20,438 bases of DNA from Flavobacteriales bacterium (GCA_015494775.1 WGAP01000071.1:1-20438); one strand, 5' to 3'. Positions 6,830-14,656 are shown, counted from the stretch's first letter. Numbers and translations are program-made. The notes: generated by a model from the letters alone, not told the origin.

Positions 6830-7243
6830 ATGGGACGAAGAAAGTATGAAATGGCCCAACGCTTGAAGGCCGAGAAAAAATCCCGCGTGATTGCCAAATT
6901 GAAAAATCACCGCATTTCGGCCCGCAAAACCCGTTTGGTTGCCGATTTGATTCGCGGAAAAGAGGTCAACAAGGCCTTGGCCATTTTGCGTTTTACGCGT
7001 AAAGCCAGTGCGCCGTATATCGAAAAACTGCTGGTGAGTGCGGTGAACAATTGGGAACAAAAAAATCCGGATCGTTCGTTGGACGATGTGGAATTGTTTG
7101 TCAAAGAAATCAAGGTGGACGAAGCGGGTATGCTCAAACGTATTCAGCCCGCACCGCAAGGCCGTGCGCACCGTATCCGTAAGCGTATGAGCCATATCAC
7201 CATCGAATTGGACGAAAAAGAATTGGAATCGGAAAATAATTAA
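6830..7243 (+). CDS. rplV: 50S ribosomal protein L22
   Basis: L22 lines the peptide exit tunnel with L4, and its hairpin is a known site of macrolide resistance. The 137-residue product has the conserved ARKTRLVADLIRG (31-43) and the tunnel-hairpin region RIQPAPQGRAHRIRKRMSHIT (104-124). The Met at 6830 gives an N-terminal basic extension (MGRRKYEMAQRLKAEKKSR) before the core, as in other Bacteroidota L22. A start at the internal Met (residue 8) would also preserve the core. I prefer the first because it leaves a 3-nt gap after rpsS. Confidence 0.96.
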   Translation: MGRRKYEMAQRLKAEKKSRVIAKLKNHRISARKTRLVADLIRGKEVNKALAILRFTRKASAPYIEKLLVSAVNNWEQKNPDRSLDDVELFVKEIKVDEAGMLKRIQPAPQGRAHRIRKRMSHITIELDEKELESENN

Positions 7244-7248
7244 TTGAT

Positions 7249-7959
7249 ATGGGACAAAAGACAAATCCGATAGGCAACCGCTTGGGTATCATCAAAGGAT
7301 GGGACTCCATGTGGTATGGCGGAAACAATTATGCCGATAAAATCGAGGAAGATTACAAAATCCGCGAGTTTATCAAAAAAGAAGTGCGCAAACTGGCCAA
7401 AACCAATATTATTTCGCATATTTACATCGACCGTTCGTCCAAATTGATTACCGTAACCATTACCACCGAACGTCCGGGTATTATCATCGGAAAAGGCGGA
7501 AAAGAGGTCGATGAATTGAAAAACAAATTGCAAAAATTAACCGGTAAAGACGTACAGGTGAATATTTATGAAATTCGCCGTCCGGAATTGGATGCCACCT
7601 TGGTGGCCCAAAATATCGCCCGTCAGATCGAAAACCGTATTTCCTACCGCCGGGCTATCAAAAATGCCATCGGTTCGACCATGAGGATGAAAGCCGAAGG
7701 TATCAAAGTGCAAATTTCGGGCCGGCTGAACGGTGCCGAAATGGCACGTACCGAAACCTATAAGGACGGTCGCATTCCGCTGTCCACCTTCCGTGCCGAC
7801 ATCGATTACGCCCTGCGCGAAGCCCACACCACCTACGGCCGTATCGGCGTCAAAGTGTGGATCATGAAAGGGGAGGTGTACGGTAAACGCGATTTGAATC
7901 CGTTGGTTGGTTTCAATCAATCCGAGAAAAAACGCGGACGAGGTAAACGTCGTCGATAA
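7249..7959 (+). CDS. rpsC: 30S ribosomal protein S3
   Basis: S3 forms part of the mRNA entry channel and its helicase site. The 236-residue product starts MGQKTNPIGNRLGI. It carries a type II KH domain with IIIGKGGKEVDEL (78-90, the GxxG loop being GKGG at 81-84) and the C-terminal domain with AEMARTE (163-169) and TTYGRIGVKVWI (194-205). It ends in a basic tail of Lys and Arg. Length and domain order are normal. It lies 5 nt after rplV and 16 nt before rplP. Confidence 0.98.
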   Translation: MGQKTNPIGNRLGIIKGWDSMWYGGNNYADKIEEDYKIREFIKKEVRKLAKTNIISHIYIDRSSKLITVTITTERPGIIIGKGGKEVDELKNKLQKLTGKDVQVNIYEIRRPELDATLVAQNIARQIENRISYRRAIKNAIGSTMRMKAEGIKVQISGRLNGAEMARTETYKDGRIPLSTFRADIDYALREAHTTYGRIGVKVWIMKGEVYGKRDLNPLVGFNQSEKKRGRGKRRR

Positions 7960-7975
7960 TTAAATACGAGAAGTT

Positions 7976-8398
7976 ATGTTACAACCGAAGAAATACAAAT
8001 ACCGCAAACAGCAAAAAGGCCGCATGAAGGGCAATTCGCAGCGTGGACACCGTTTGGCGTTCGGTATGTACGGCATCAAATCGCTGGAAAGCTCGTGGAT
8101 TACCGCCCGTCAAATCGAAGCGGCCCGTGTTGCGGCCACGCGTTATATGAAACGTGAAGGTCAGCTGTGGATTAAAATATTTCCCGATAAGCCCATCACC
8201 AAAAAACCTTTGGAAGTGCGTATGGGTAAAGGTAAAGGGAATGTGGAATTTTGGGCTGCCGTGGTAAAACCGGGCCGGGTGCTTTTCGAAGTGGACGGTG
8301 TGCCCGAAGAAGTGGCCCGTGAAGCGCTTCGTTTGGCCGCGCAAAAATTGCCGGTGAAAACGAAATTTATCGTAGCTCCCGAAATTGCTAAAAAATAA
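7976..8398 (+). CDS. rplP: 50S ribosomal protein L16
   Basis: L16 helps place the aminoacyl-tRNA arm in the 50S A site and is a late-assembly protein. The 140-residue product begins MLQPKKYKYRKQQKGRMKG and has FGMYGIKSLE (29-38), ITARQIEAAR (42-51) and VRMGKGKGN (81-89). The Arg at 82 matches the position hydroxylated in E. coli, but nothing in this window shows whether that modification occurs. Its place between rpsC and rpmC is the universal one. Confidence 0.98.
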   Translation: MLQPKKYKYRKQQKGRMKGNSQRGHRLAFGMYGIKSLESSWITARQIEAARVAATRYMKREGQLWIKIFPDKPITKKPLEVRMGKGKGNVEFWAAVVKPGRVLFEVDGVPEEVAREALRLAAQKLPVKTKFIVAPEIAKK

Positions 8399-8403
8399 GC
8401 AAG

Positions 8404-8595
8404 ATGAAAATGGAAGAAATACGCCGTATGGACGACGCCGATTTGTTGGAACAAATCAAAAATATGAAGAAAAAGTACGAGCAATTGCGCATTTTGCACA
8501 AAGTGCAACCGCTCGAAAATCCGATTGAAATCCGGCAATTGCGTCGAACCATTGCCCGCTTGTTAACCGAAAAAAATGCACGGGGTTTAAAATAA
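8404..8595 (+). CDS. rpmC: 50S ribosomal protein L29
   Basis: L29 is a small two-helix protein near the tunnel exit beside L23. The 63-residue product has the family pattern: an N-terminal helix (MEEIRRMDDADLLEQIKNM), a turn, and a second helix with NPIEIRQLRRTIARLLTE (residues 40-57). A second Met at residue 3 is an alternative start. The first is preferred because it lies 5 nt after the rplP stop. The next gene, rpsQ, is 9 nt on. Confidence 0.95.
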   Translation: MKMEEIRRMDDADLLEQIKNMKKKYEQLRILHKVQPLENPIEIRQLRRTIARLLTEKNARGLK

Positions 8596-8604
8596 GATCA
8601 GTCC

Positions 8605-8865
8605 ATGGAACAGAAAAGAAATTTACGTAAGGAACGTATAGGGATCGTAACCTCCAATAAAATGGATAAATCGGTTGTGGTAACCGAAGTCAAAAAGGTG
8701 AAGCATCCCAAATACCATAAATTCGTCTTGCGCCGTAAAAAATATATGGCCCACGACGAAAAAAACGATGCCAACATCGGGGACAAAGTCCGTATTATGG
8801 AAACCCGGCCGTTGAGCAAAAACAAACGTTGGAGAATTGTTGAAATAATCGAAAGAGCCAAGTAA
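8605..8865 (+). CDS. rpsQ: 30S ribosomal protein S17
   Basis: S17 is a primary 16S rRNA-binding protein with an OB fold. The 86-residue product shows RKERIGIVTSNKMDKSVVV near the start, HPKYHKFVLRRKKYMAHDE in the middle, and GDKVRIMETRPLSKNKRWR near the end, which holds the family signature. The length is typical. It ends one base before the rplN start. Confidence 0.97.
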   Translation: MEQKRNLRKERIGIVTSNKMDKSVVVTEVKKVKHPKYHKFVLRRKKYMAHDEKNDANIGDKVRIMETRPLSKNKRWRIVEIIERAK

Positions 8866-8866
8866 G

Positions 8867-9235
8867 ATGATACAACAAGAATCACGAGTAAAAGTAGCGG
8901 ACAATACCGGAGCCAAAGAGGCCTTGGTGATTCGCGTGCTGGGCGGGACGCGCAAGCGTTATGCGTCCATCGGCGACAAGGTGGTGGTTACCGTGAAACA
9001 AGCCACACCCAACGGGAGTGTGAAAAAGGGACAAATTTCCACCGGCGTGGTGGTTCGCACTCGCAAGGAAGTGCGCCGTCCCGACGGTTCGTACATCCGT
9101 TTCGACGATAACGCCGTTGTGTTGCTGAACCCGCAAAACGAAATGCGCGGAACCCGTGTGTTCGGACCGGTAGCCCGCGAATTGCGCGATAAGCAATATA
9201 CCAAAATCATCTCCCTGGCTTCGGAAGTATTGTAA
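8867..9235 (+). CDS. rplN: 50S ribosomal protein L14
   Basis: L14 lies at the subunit interface, helps form bridge B8 and is the docking site of the RsfS silencing factor. The 122-residue product has the exact family length. It shows VKVADNTGAKEALVIRVLGG (8-27) and GTRVFGPVARELR (95-107). It begins one base after the rpsQ stop, so there is no space for a ribosome-binding site of its own beyond the rpsQ coding end. This gene opens the part equivalent to the spc operon, without a promoter of its own that I can see. Confidence 0.98.
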   Translation: MIQQESRVKVADNTGAKEALVIRVLGGTRKRYASIGDKVVVTVKQATPNGSVKKGQISTGVVVRTRKEVRRPDGSYIRFDDNAVVLLNPQNEMRGTRVFGPVARELRDKQYTKIISLASEVL

Positions 9236-9249
9236 AAAACGAATTAGGA

Positions 9250-9564
9250 ATGAAAAAGTTTAAAATAAAATCCGGTGATACGGTTCGCGTGATGTCCGGC
9301 AGGGACCGCGGGAAAACCGGAACGGTGCTGAAAGTGATTCGCGACAAAGACCGCGTGCTGGTCGAAGGGGTGAACATTGTTACCAAACGTGTAAAACCTA
9401 CGGCCGAAAATCCGCAGGGAGGTTTGGTGGAAAAAGAAGCACCGATTCATATTTCCAACGTGATGTTGGTGGATCCCAAAAAAGGCGTTCCTACGCGTGT
9501 GGGATATAAATTCAAAGACGGAAAGAAAGTAAGATATTCCAAAAAAACCGGTGAAGAAATCTAA
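9250..9564 (+). CDS. rplX: 50S ribosomal protein L24
   Basis: L24 is one of the two assembly initiators of the 50S subunit. The 104-residue product has an N-terminal KOW motif (about residues 7-34: SGDTVRVMSGRDRGKTGTVL) and then the EGVNIVTKRVKPT segment and the PIHISNVMLVDPK strand typical of the family. The length is normal. It lies 14 nt after rplN and 3 nt before rplE. Confidence 0.97.
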   Translation: MKKFKIKSGDTVRVMSGRDRGKTGTVLKVIRDKDRVLVEGVNIVTKRVKPTAENPQGGLVEKEAPIHISNVMLVDPKKGVPTRVGYKFKDGKKVRYSKKTGEEI

Positions 9565-9567
9565 GCC

Positions 9568-10122
9568 ATGAACTACGAACCCAGACTGAAAAAAGAATAC
9601 CGGGAACACATCATCGATGCGTTGATGAAGGAGTTCGGTTACAAGAACAAAATGCAGGTTCCGCGACTGGAAAAAATCGTTATCAGCCGTGGTGTGGGTA
9701 AGGCCACCCAAGACAAAAAATTGGTTGACCATGCCGTGGAAGAACTCACGGCCATTGCCGGTCAGAAAGCCGTGCCCACCATTTCCAAAAAAGACGTGGC
9801 ATCCTTCAAACTGCGTCGCGGTATGCCCATCGGCGCCAAGGTAACCCTGCGCCGCGACCGCATGTATGAATTCCTGGATCGTTTGATTACGGTCGCATTG
9901 CCGCGGGTACGCGACTTCCAAGGCATCAAGCGTGATGCTTTCGACGGACGCGGTAATTACAACCTGGGTATTTCCGAGCAAATTATTTTCCCGGAAATCG
10001 ATTTTGACAAAATCCACAGCATTGCCGGTATGGACATCACGTTCGTTACTTCGGCAAAAACGGATAAAGAAGCTTTTGCTTTGTTGGACAAATTAGGATT
10101 ACCTTTCAAAAAGAACAAATAA
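9568..10122 (+). CDS. rplE: 50S ribosomal protein L5
   Basis: L5 binds 5S rRNA with L18 in the central protuberance and contacts the P-site tRNA. The 184-residue product shows VPRLEKIVISRGVG (31-44), FKLRRGMPIGAKVTLR (80-95) and FDGRGNYNLGISEQIIFPEI (125-144). Length and order of blocks are normal. Gaps to rplX and rpsN are 3 nt each, suggesting tight translational coupling. Confidence 0.98.
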   Translation: MNYEPRLKKEYREHIIDALMKEFGYKNKMQVPRLEKIVISRGVGKATQDKKLVDHAVEELTAIAGQKAVPTISKKDVASFKLRRGMPIGAKVTLRRDRMYEFLDRLITVALPRVRDFQGIKRDAFDGRGNYNLGISEQIIFPEIDFDKIHSIAGMDITFVTSAKTDKEAFALLDKLGLPFKKNK

Positions 10123-10125
10123 ACT

Positions 10126-10395
10126 ATGGCCAAAGAATCCATGAAGGCCCGCGAACGCAAACGGGCAAAACTGATAGCCAAATACGCCGAAAAACGCCGG
10201 GCGCTCAAAGAAGCCGGTGATTGGGAGGGCTTGCAAAAGCTTCCCAAGAACGCTTCGCCCATCCGTTATCACAACCGTTGCAGTATAACGGGACGCCCGC
10301 GCGGTTATATGCGTCTGTTCGGTATTTCACGTGTAACCTTCCGTGAAATGGCCAACCAAGGTCTGATTCCGGGAGTTAAAAAAGCCAGTTGGTAA
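10126..10395 (+). CDS. rpsN: 30S ribosomal protein S14 (zinc-free form)
   Basis: S14 completes the 30S head. The 89-residue product is the long form that lacks the CxxC zinc ribbon of the short S14; it has a single cysteine (in YHNRCSITGRPRGYMRLFG, about residues 48-66). It ends in the usual FREMANQGLIPGVKKASW. The form carried here does not depend on zinc, in line with the cysteine-free L36 and S4 of this cluster. It lies 3 nt after rplE. Confidence 0.98.
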   Translation: MAKESMKARERKRAKLIAKYAEKRRALKEAGDWEGLQKLPKNASPIRYHNRCSITGRPRGYMRLFGISRVTFREMANQGLIPGVKKASW

Positions 10396-10407
10396 AAAGA
10401 TACGATT

Positions 10408-10806
10408 ATGCATACAGATCCGATAGCAGATTATTTGACACGTATCCGGAACGCCCAAGCGGCCGGACATAGGGTGGTGCGCATCCCCGCTTCGAAAATC
10501 AAGGAAGCCATCACCGCCATACTCTATGATCAAGGGTACATTCGCAAATACAAAACCGAAACCGACGAAAACGGACACAAGGTAATCAAGATTGCCTTGA
10601 AATACGATGAACACGGCGAGCCGATCATCAAAGGATTGAAGCGCGTAAGTACGCCGGGTTTGCGTAAATATGCCGGTGTGGATAAATTACCCAAGGTGAT
10701 GAACGGATTGGGCATTGCCATTGTTTCCACATCCAAAGGCATTATGACCGACAAAAAAGCCCGCCAGGAAAATGTGGGCGGAGAAATAATCGCTTTTGTT
10801 TACTAA
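10408..10806 (+). CDS. rpsH: 30S ribosomal protein S8
   Basis: S8 is a primary 16S rRNA binder in the platform of the 30S subunit. The 132-residue product starts MHTDPIADYLTRIRNAQAAG and carries the C-terminal signature GLGIAIVSTSKGIMTD (100-115). The length is normal. In E. coli S8 represses the spc operon by binding a hairpin near the rplE start; I did not find a convincing copy of that site here. It lies 12 nt after rpsN. Confidence 0.98.
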   Translation: MHTDPIADYLTRIRNAQAAGHRVVRIPASKIKEAITAILYDQGYIRKYKTETDENGHKVIKIALKYDEHGEPIIKGLKRVSTPGLRKYAGVDKLPKVMNGLGIAIVSTSKGIMTDKKARQENVGGEIIAFVY

Positions 10807-10821
10807 AAGAATACGAACAAG

Positions 10822-11364
10822 ATGTCACGAATAGGATTCAAACCGGTTGAAATACCCGCCAATGTGCAAGTGCAATTGGACGGTGATGTGTTGAAAGTCA
10901 AAGGTCCCTTGGGCGAATTGCAACAAGTGATCAAGGATGTGGAATTGGACATCCAAGACAATGTGATTAACGTTAAACGCCTTTCGGAATCCAAGCATCA
11001 CCGCGCTATGCACGGCTTGTACAGGTCTTTGATTTACAACATGGTCAAAGGCGTATCCGAGGGCTGGGAAATCAGCTTGGAATTGGTGGGCGTGGGTTAC
11101 CGGGCTTCCAATCAAGGTCAAATTTTGGACCTGGCGCTTGGATTTTCGCACAATATTTTGTTTGCCCTGCCGCCCGAGGTGAAGGTGGAAACCTTTTCCG
11201 AAAAGGGTAAAAATCCCATCATCAAGCTCAAATCGCACGATAAGCAATTGGTGGGACAGGTGGCGGCCAAAATCCGTTCGTTGCGTAAACCCGAGCCCTA
11301 CAAAGGTAAAGGTGTACGCTATGTAGGCGAAGAAATCAGACGTAAAGCGGGTAAAACCGCCTAA
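10822..11364 (+). CDS. rplF: 50S ribosomal protein L6
   Basis: L6 binds near the sarcin-ricin loop at the factor-binding site of the 50S subunit. The 180-residue product has two tandem L6 folds. It starts MSRIGFKPVEIPANVQV and ends with the signature PEPYKGKGVRY (157-167) in the second repeat. The length is normal. It lies 15 nt after rpsH and 19 nt before rplR. Confidence 0.98.
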   Translation: MSRIGFKPVEIPANVQVQLDGDVLKVKGPLGELQQVIKDVELDIQDNVINVKRLSESKHHRAMHGLYRSLIYNMVKGVSEGWEISLELVGVGYRASNQGQILDLALGFSHNILFALPPEVKVETFSEKGKNPIIKLKSHDKQLVGQVAAKIRSLRKPEPYKGKGVRYVGEEIRRKAGKTA

Positions 11365-11375
11365 TCATAAAGGAT

Positions 11376-11381
11376 AAGGAG
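11376..11381 (+). promoter_or_regulatory. Purine-rich AAGGAG close to the rplR start
   Basis: AAGGAG matches a Shine-Dalgarno core but sits only 2 nt before the ATG at 11384, which is too close for ordinary pairing with 16S rRNA. As most starts here have no such sequence, it may be a chance match. Confidence 0.2.
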
Positions 11382-11383
11382 TT

Positions 11384-11740
11384 ATGGGATTAACACAATT
11401 GGAGAAAAAAGAACGAATCCGCCGGCGTGTGCGTAAAAAAATCAGCGGCACGCCCGAGCGACCGCGTTTGTCGGTGTTCCGAAGCAACAAGGAAATGTAT
11501 GCCCAATTGATCGATGATGAAGCGGGACGTACCTTGGTGGCCGCTTCGTCGCGCGACAAGGACATTGCCGGCAAAGAAGGCACCAAAACCCAAAAGGCCG
11601 AAATGGTAGGCGAAAAAATCGCCAAATTGGCTTTGGAAAAAGGAATCGAAAAAGTGGTTTTCGATCGCGGAACACACATTTATCACGGTCGCATCAAGGC
11701 CCTGGCCGAAGGCGCACGCAAAGGAGGTTTAAAATTTTAG
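11384..11740 (+). CDS. rplR: 50S ribosomal protein L18
   Basis: L18 binds 5S rRNA with L5. The 118-residue product has the basic N-terminal arm (KKERIRRRVRKKISGTPERP), then RLSVFRSNKEMYAQLIDDE, and the family ending DRGTHIYHGRIKALAEGARKGG near the C-terminus. The length is normal. It lies 19 nt after rplF and 3 nt before rpsE. Confidence 0.98.
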   Translation: MGLTQLEKKERIRRRVRKKISGTPERPRLSVFRSNKEMYAQLIDDEAGRTLVAASSRDKDIAGKEGTKTQKAEMVGEKIAKLALEKGIEKVVFDRGTHIYHGRIKALAEGARKGGLKF

Positions 11741-11743
11741 ATT

Positions 11744-12268
11744 ATGCTGAACAAATATAAAAGTGCAAAACGAGTAAATCCGGGCGGTTTGGAATTGCAA
11801 GACCGCTTGGTAGCCGTCAACCGCGTTACCAAGGTAACCAAGGGTGGTCGTACGTTCAGTTTTTCGGCCATCGTGGTGGTAGGCGACGGTAATGGTATTG
11901 TGGGCTTTGGCGTGGGCAAATCCAAGGAAGTGCCCGATGCCATTCAAAAGGCCATCGAAAATGCCAAGAAAAATTTGGTTAAAGTGCCGGTGCTCAAAGG
12001 AACCGTTCCGCACGAACAATACGGAAAATACGGAGGTGCGCGGGTGTTGATCAAACCGGCTTCCGAAGGTACCGGGGTGATTGCAGGTGGTGCCATTCGT
12101 GCCGTGTTGGAATCGGCCGGCGTGCACAACGTGCTGACCAAATCCTTAGGTTCGTCCAACCCGCACAACGTGGTGAAGGCCACCATGGATGCGCTGCTCA
12201 AAATGCGTGATCCCTACACGGTGTCCCGTCAACGCGGAATATCGTTAGAAAAAGTGTTTAACGATTAA
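11744..12268 (+). CDS. rpsE: 30S ribosomal protein S5
   Basis: S5 shapes the mRNA entry channel with S3 and S4 and affects decoding accuracy. The 174-residue product has an N-terminal double-stranded-RNA-binding-like domain holding VAVNRVTKVTKGGRTFSFS (23-41) and VGDGNGIVGFGVGKSKEVPDA (46-66), and a C-terminal domain with GAIRAVLESAGVHNVLTKSLG (116-136). The length is typical. The 3-nt gap after rplR suggests coupling. Confidence 0.98.
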   Translation: MLNKYKSAKRVNPGGLELQDRLVAVNRVTKVTKGGRTFSFSAIVVVGDGNGIVGFGVGKSKEVPDAIQKAIENAKKNLVKVPVLKGTVPHEQYGKYGGARVLIKPASEGTGVIAGGAIRAVLESAGVHNVLTKSLGSSNPHNVVKATMDALLKMRDPYTVSRQRGISLEKVFND

Positions 12269-12278
12269 GATTCAGGGC

Positions 12279-12458
12279 ATGAAAAAAGTAGTTGTAACCA
12301 AAATTCGAAGCACGATCAAGCGCCCCAAGGACCAAAAATTAACCATGGAAGCCCTTGGGTTGCGCAAAATCGGTCAATCGCGTGAGTTTACGTTGACACC
12401 CCAAATTCAGGGAATGATCAACAAAGTGAAGCATTTGATTAAGGTTGAAGAAAAATAA
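12279..12458 (+). CDS. rpmD: 50S ribosomal protein L30
   Basis: L30 is a small 50S protein. I translated the stretch from the ATG at 12279 to the TAA at 12456-12458, giving 59 residues: it starts MKKVVVTKIRSTIKRPKDQK and contains TMEALGLRKIGQSREF (22-37) followed by TPQIQGMINKVKHLIKVEE. The L30 hallmarks are the T-L-x-x-L-G-L-x-K/R-I pattern and the I-x-G-M-I-x-K-V-x-H-L-V/I ending, both present. Its place between rpsE and rplO is the standard one, with gaps of 10 and 11 nt. Confidence 0.96.
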   Translation: MKKVVVTKIRSTIKRPKDQKLTMEALGLRKIGQSREFTLTPQIQGMINKVKHLIKVEEK

Positions 12459-12469
12459 TTCCGAAAACG

Positions 12470-12925
12470 ATGAGTAAATTATTATCGCAACTGAAACCTG
12501 CCAAAGGTTCGACGCATAAAGAAAAACGTATCGGCCGGGGCGAAGGATCCAAAAAAGGAGGAACTTCGGGACGCGGGCACAAAGGTGCCAAATCGCGTTC
12601 GGGATATTCCCGCACACCCGGATTCGAAGGCGGACAAATGCCGCTTTACCGCCGTGTGCCCAAATTCGGTTTCCGCAATCCCAATCGTGTGGAATACGTT
12701 CCGCTTAACCTGCGCACCGTTCAGGAATGGGTGGACAAAGGCCGTATCACCGACACGGTGGATATGGATATGCTTTACGAAATGAAATTTATTTCCAAAA
12801 CCGACAAGGTTAAACTGTTGGCCAAAGGCGAACTCAAAAGCCCTGTTACCATCAAGGTGAACAAGGCGTCTAAGAAGGCCGTGGAAGCGGTGGAAAAAGC
12901 CGGCGGTAAGGTGGAACTTGTTTAA
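12470..12925 (+). CDS. rplO: 50S ribosomal protein L15
   Basis: L15 is a late-assembly 50S protein with a long basic N-terminal extension threading through 23S rRNA. The 151-residue product shows GRGEGSKKGGTSGRGHKGAK (22-41), then PGFEGGQMPLYRRVPKFGF (50-68), and a globular C-terminal domain ending in KKAVEAVEKAGGKVELV. Length and layout are normal. It precedes secY by 10 nt. Confidence 0.98.
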   Translation: MSKLLSQLKPAKGSTHKEKRIGRGEGSKKGGTSGRGHKGAKSRSGYSRTPGFEGGQMPLYRRVPKFGFRNPNRVEYVPLNLRTVQEWVDKGRITDTVDMDMLYEMKFISKTDKVKLLAKGELKSPVTIKVNKASKKAVEAVEKAGGKVELV

Positions 12926-12935
12926 ACATTGACCG

Positions 12936-14297
12936 ATGAACAAATTTTTGGAAAGTCTGAAATCCGTAAAATGGTTGAGCCCGCTGGTGGCCGTGTGGGA
13001 AATCAAGGAATTACGCCAAAAAGTCCTGCTGACCATCGGCCTGATTATCGTGTATCGTTTCGGGGCCCAAGTAACTTTGCCGGGGATTGATCCCACCAAA
13101 TTGGCCAAATTGGCCAGTCAAACGTCCGGCAATCCGTTGCTTGATTTGTTGAATCAATTTACGGGTGGCGCTTTTTCCAAAGCATCGGTTTTTGCCTTGG
13201 GTGTAATGCCCTACATTTCGGCTTCCATTATCGTTCAATTGATGGGAATTGCCGTTCCTTACATTCAGAAATTGCAAAAGCAAGGCGAAAGCGGCCGGAA
13301 AAAAATTACACAAATCACGCGTTATTTGACCATTGCGGTTACCTTGGTGCAAGGTCCCGGTTATTTGTTTAACCTGCACCGTATTTTGCCGCGTGAGGCC
13401 TTCCAATTGCCCGATTCGCTTTTTGTGCCGGCTTCGTTGGTGATTCTTTCCACCGGAACCATTTTTGCTATGTGGCTGGGTGAACGGATTACCGACAAAG
13501 GTATCGGAAACGGTATTTCCATATTGATTATGGTAGGTATTATGGCGCGTATGCCGCGGGCTTTGATGCAAGAGTTTACCAACCGCGTTACCCAACAAAA
13601 CGGCGGGTTGATGTTGCTCTTGTTTGAAGTGGTCGTTTGGTTGGGTGTTATCGCATTGAGCATTTATTTGGTGCGTGCCTACCGTCCGGTTCCCGTTCAA
13701 TATGCGCGACGAACCGTAGGAGGCGGATTCGAGAAAAATATTTTCGGTGCACGTCAATATATTCCCTTGAAATTGAACGCCGCCGGTGTGATGCCCATCA
13801 TTTTTGCCCAAGCCATTATGTTTATACCGCCGCTGATTGTGGCTTTCTCCGATTCGGCCTGGGCGAACAATTTGCGCACCATATTCGGAAATATATTCGG
13901 CTTGTGGTATAATGTGGCTTTCGGATTGATGATTATCGTGTTCACGTATTTTTACACGGCCATTACGGTTCAAACCAATCAAATAGCCGAAGACCTGAAA
14001 CGAAACGGCGGCTTTATTCCGGGCATTAAACCCGGCACGCAAACCGCCGAATATTTGGATGATATTTTGTCCAAAATCACTTTGCCGGGATCCATTTTCC
14101 TGGCGATTATAGCCATATTGCCCATTTTTGCGTATCACCTTTTCCGTATGCAGCAAAGTTGGGCGATGTTCTACGGTGGCACATCGCTGCTGATTATGGT
14201 AGGGGTAGCCATTGACACCATTCAACAAATCGAAGCGTATTTGTTGAACAGGCAATATGACCAACTGATGAAATCCGGACGTCGAAGAAGATTGTAA
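12936..14297 (+). CDS. secY: Protein translocase subunit SecY
   Basis: SecY is the channel of the SecYEG translocon in the inner membrane. The 453-residue product has about ten hydrophobic segments, near residues 31-47, 84-104, 128-150, 160-182, 193-215, 225-246, 282-305, 322-345, 383-402 and 408-428. Family motifs are FALGVMPYISASIIVQL (86-102), RITDKGIGNGISILI (184-198) and the cytoplasmic QYARRTVGG (255-263). It ends in a basic tail (KSGRRRRL). It lies 10 nt after rplO and is followed after 2 nt by infA. The adk and map genes that follow secY in many bacteria are not here. Confidence 0.98.
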   Translation: MNKFLESLKSVKWLSPLVAVWEIKELRQKVLLTIGLIIVYRFGAQVTLPGIDPTKLAKLASQTSGNPLLDLLNQFTGGAFSKASVFALGVMPYISASIIVQLMGIAVPYIQKLQKQGESGRKKITQITRYLTIAVTLVQGPGYLFNLHRILPREAFQLPDSLFVPASLVILSTGTIFAMWLGERITDKGIGNGISILIMVGIMARMPRALMQEFTNRVTQQNGGLMLLLFEVVVWLGVIALSIYLVRAYRPVPVQYARRTVGGGFEKNIFGARQYIPLKLNAAGVMPIIFAQAIMFIPPLIVAFSDSAWANNLRTIFGNIFGLWYNVAFGLMIIVFTYFYTAITVQTNQIAEDLKRNGGFIPGIKPGTQTAEYLDDILSKITLPGSIFLAIIAILPIFAYHLFRMQQSWAMFYGGTSLLIMVGVAIDTIQQIEAYLLNRQYDQLMKSGRRRRL

Positions 14298-14299
14298 TT

Positions 14300-14515
14300 A
14301 TGGCCAAGAAAAAAGCAATCAAGGTTGACGGAAAAATCATCGAGGCATTGTCCAATGCGATGTTCCGGGTGGAATTGGAAAACGGGCACGTTATCACGGC
14401 CCACATTTCCGGGAAAATGCGGATGCACTATATCCGTTTGTTACCCGGCGACCGTGTGGCGGTGGAATTGAGCCCTTATGATTTGACCAAAGGTCGAATA
14501 ACCTATCGTTATTAA
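14300..14515 (+). CDS. infA: Translation initiation factor IF-1
   Basis: IF-1 occupies the 30S A site during initiation. The 71-residue product is one OB-fold domain and matches the family closely: VDGKIIEALSNAMFRVELENG (9-29), ISGKMRMHYIRLLPGDRVAVE (36-56) and LTKGRITYRY at the end. It starts 2 nt after the secY stop, so translation is probably coupled. Confidence 0.98.
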   Translation: MAKKKAIKVDGKIIEALSNAMFRVELENGHVITAHISGKMRMHYIRLLPGDRVAVELSPYDLTKGRITYRY

Positions 14516-14524
14516 TCAAAAAAA

Positions 14525-14530
14525 AGAGGA
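14525..14530 (+). promoter_or_regulatory. Possible Shine-Dalgarno sequence before rpmJ
   Basis: AGAGGA lies 7 nt before the rpmJ ATG at 14538, a spacing usable for pairing with the 16S rRNA tail. It stands out because nearly every other gene in the cluster lacks such a match. It may be real or a chance result of the A-rich gap. Confidence 0.3.
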
Positions 14531-14537
14531 TAAACCG

Positions 14538-14654
14538 ATGAAAGTAAGAGCATCCGTAAAAAAACGAAGTCCGGAAGACAAAATCGTCCGTCGCAAGGGA
14601 CGGATTTATGTGATCAATAAGAAAAATCCCAAACACAAACAAAGACAAGGATAA
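14538..14654 (+). CDS. rpmJ: 50S ribosomal protein L36 (cysteine-free form)
   Basis: L36 is the smallest 50S protein and lies near helix 89-97 of 23S rRNA. I translated the 38 residues from the ATG at 14538 to the TAA at 14652-14654. It starts MKVRASVKKRSPEDKIVRRK and ends in NKKNPKHKQRQG, which fixes the family. Canonical L36 binds zinc with three Cys and one His. Here there is no Cys at all; only the His (33) remains. Other Bacteroidota L36 I recall keep one Cys at residue 14, where this one has Asp. It is followed after 2 nt by rpsM. Confidence 0.96.
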   Translation: MKVRASVKKRSPEDKIVRRKGRIYVINKKNPKHKQRQG

Positions 14655-14656
14655 CT

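Noticed and set aside
13011..14264. Minus-strand open frame (417 codons) opposite secY
   Set aside because: It is antisense to a certain SecY gene; the product is Asn/Gln/His-rich, as expected from the complement of hydrophobic codons.
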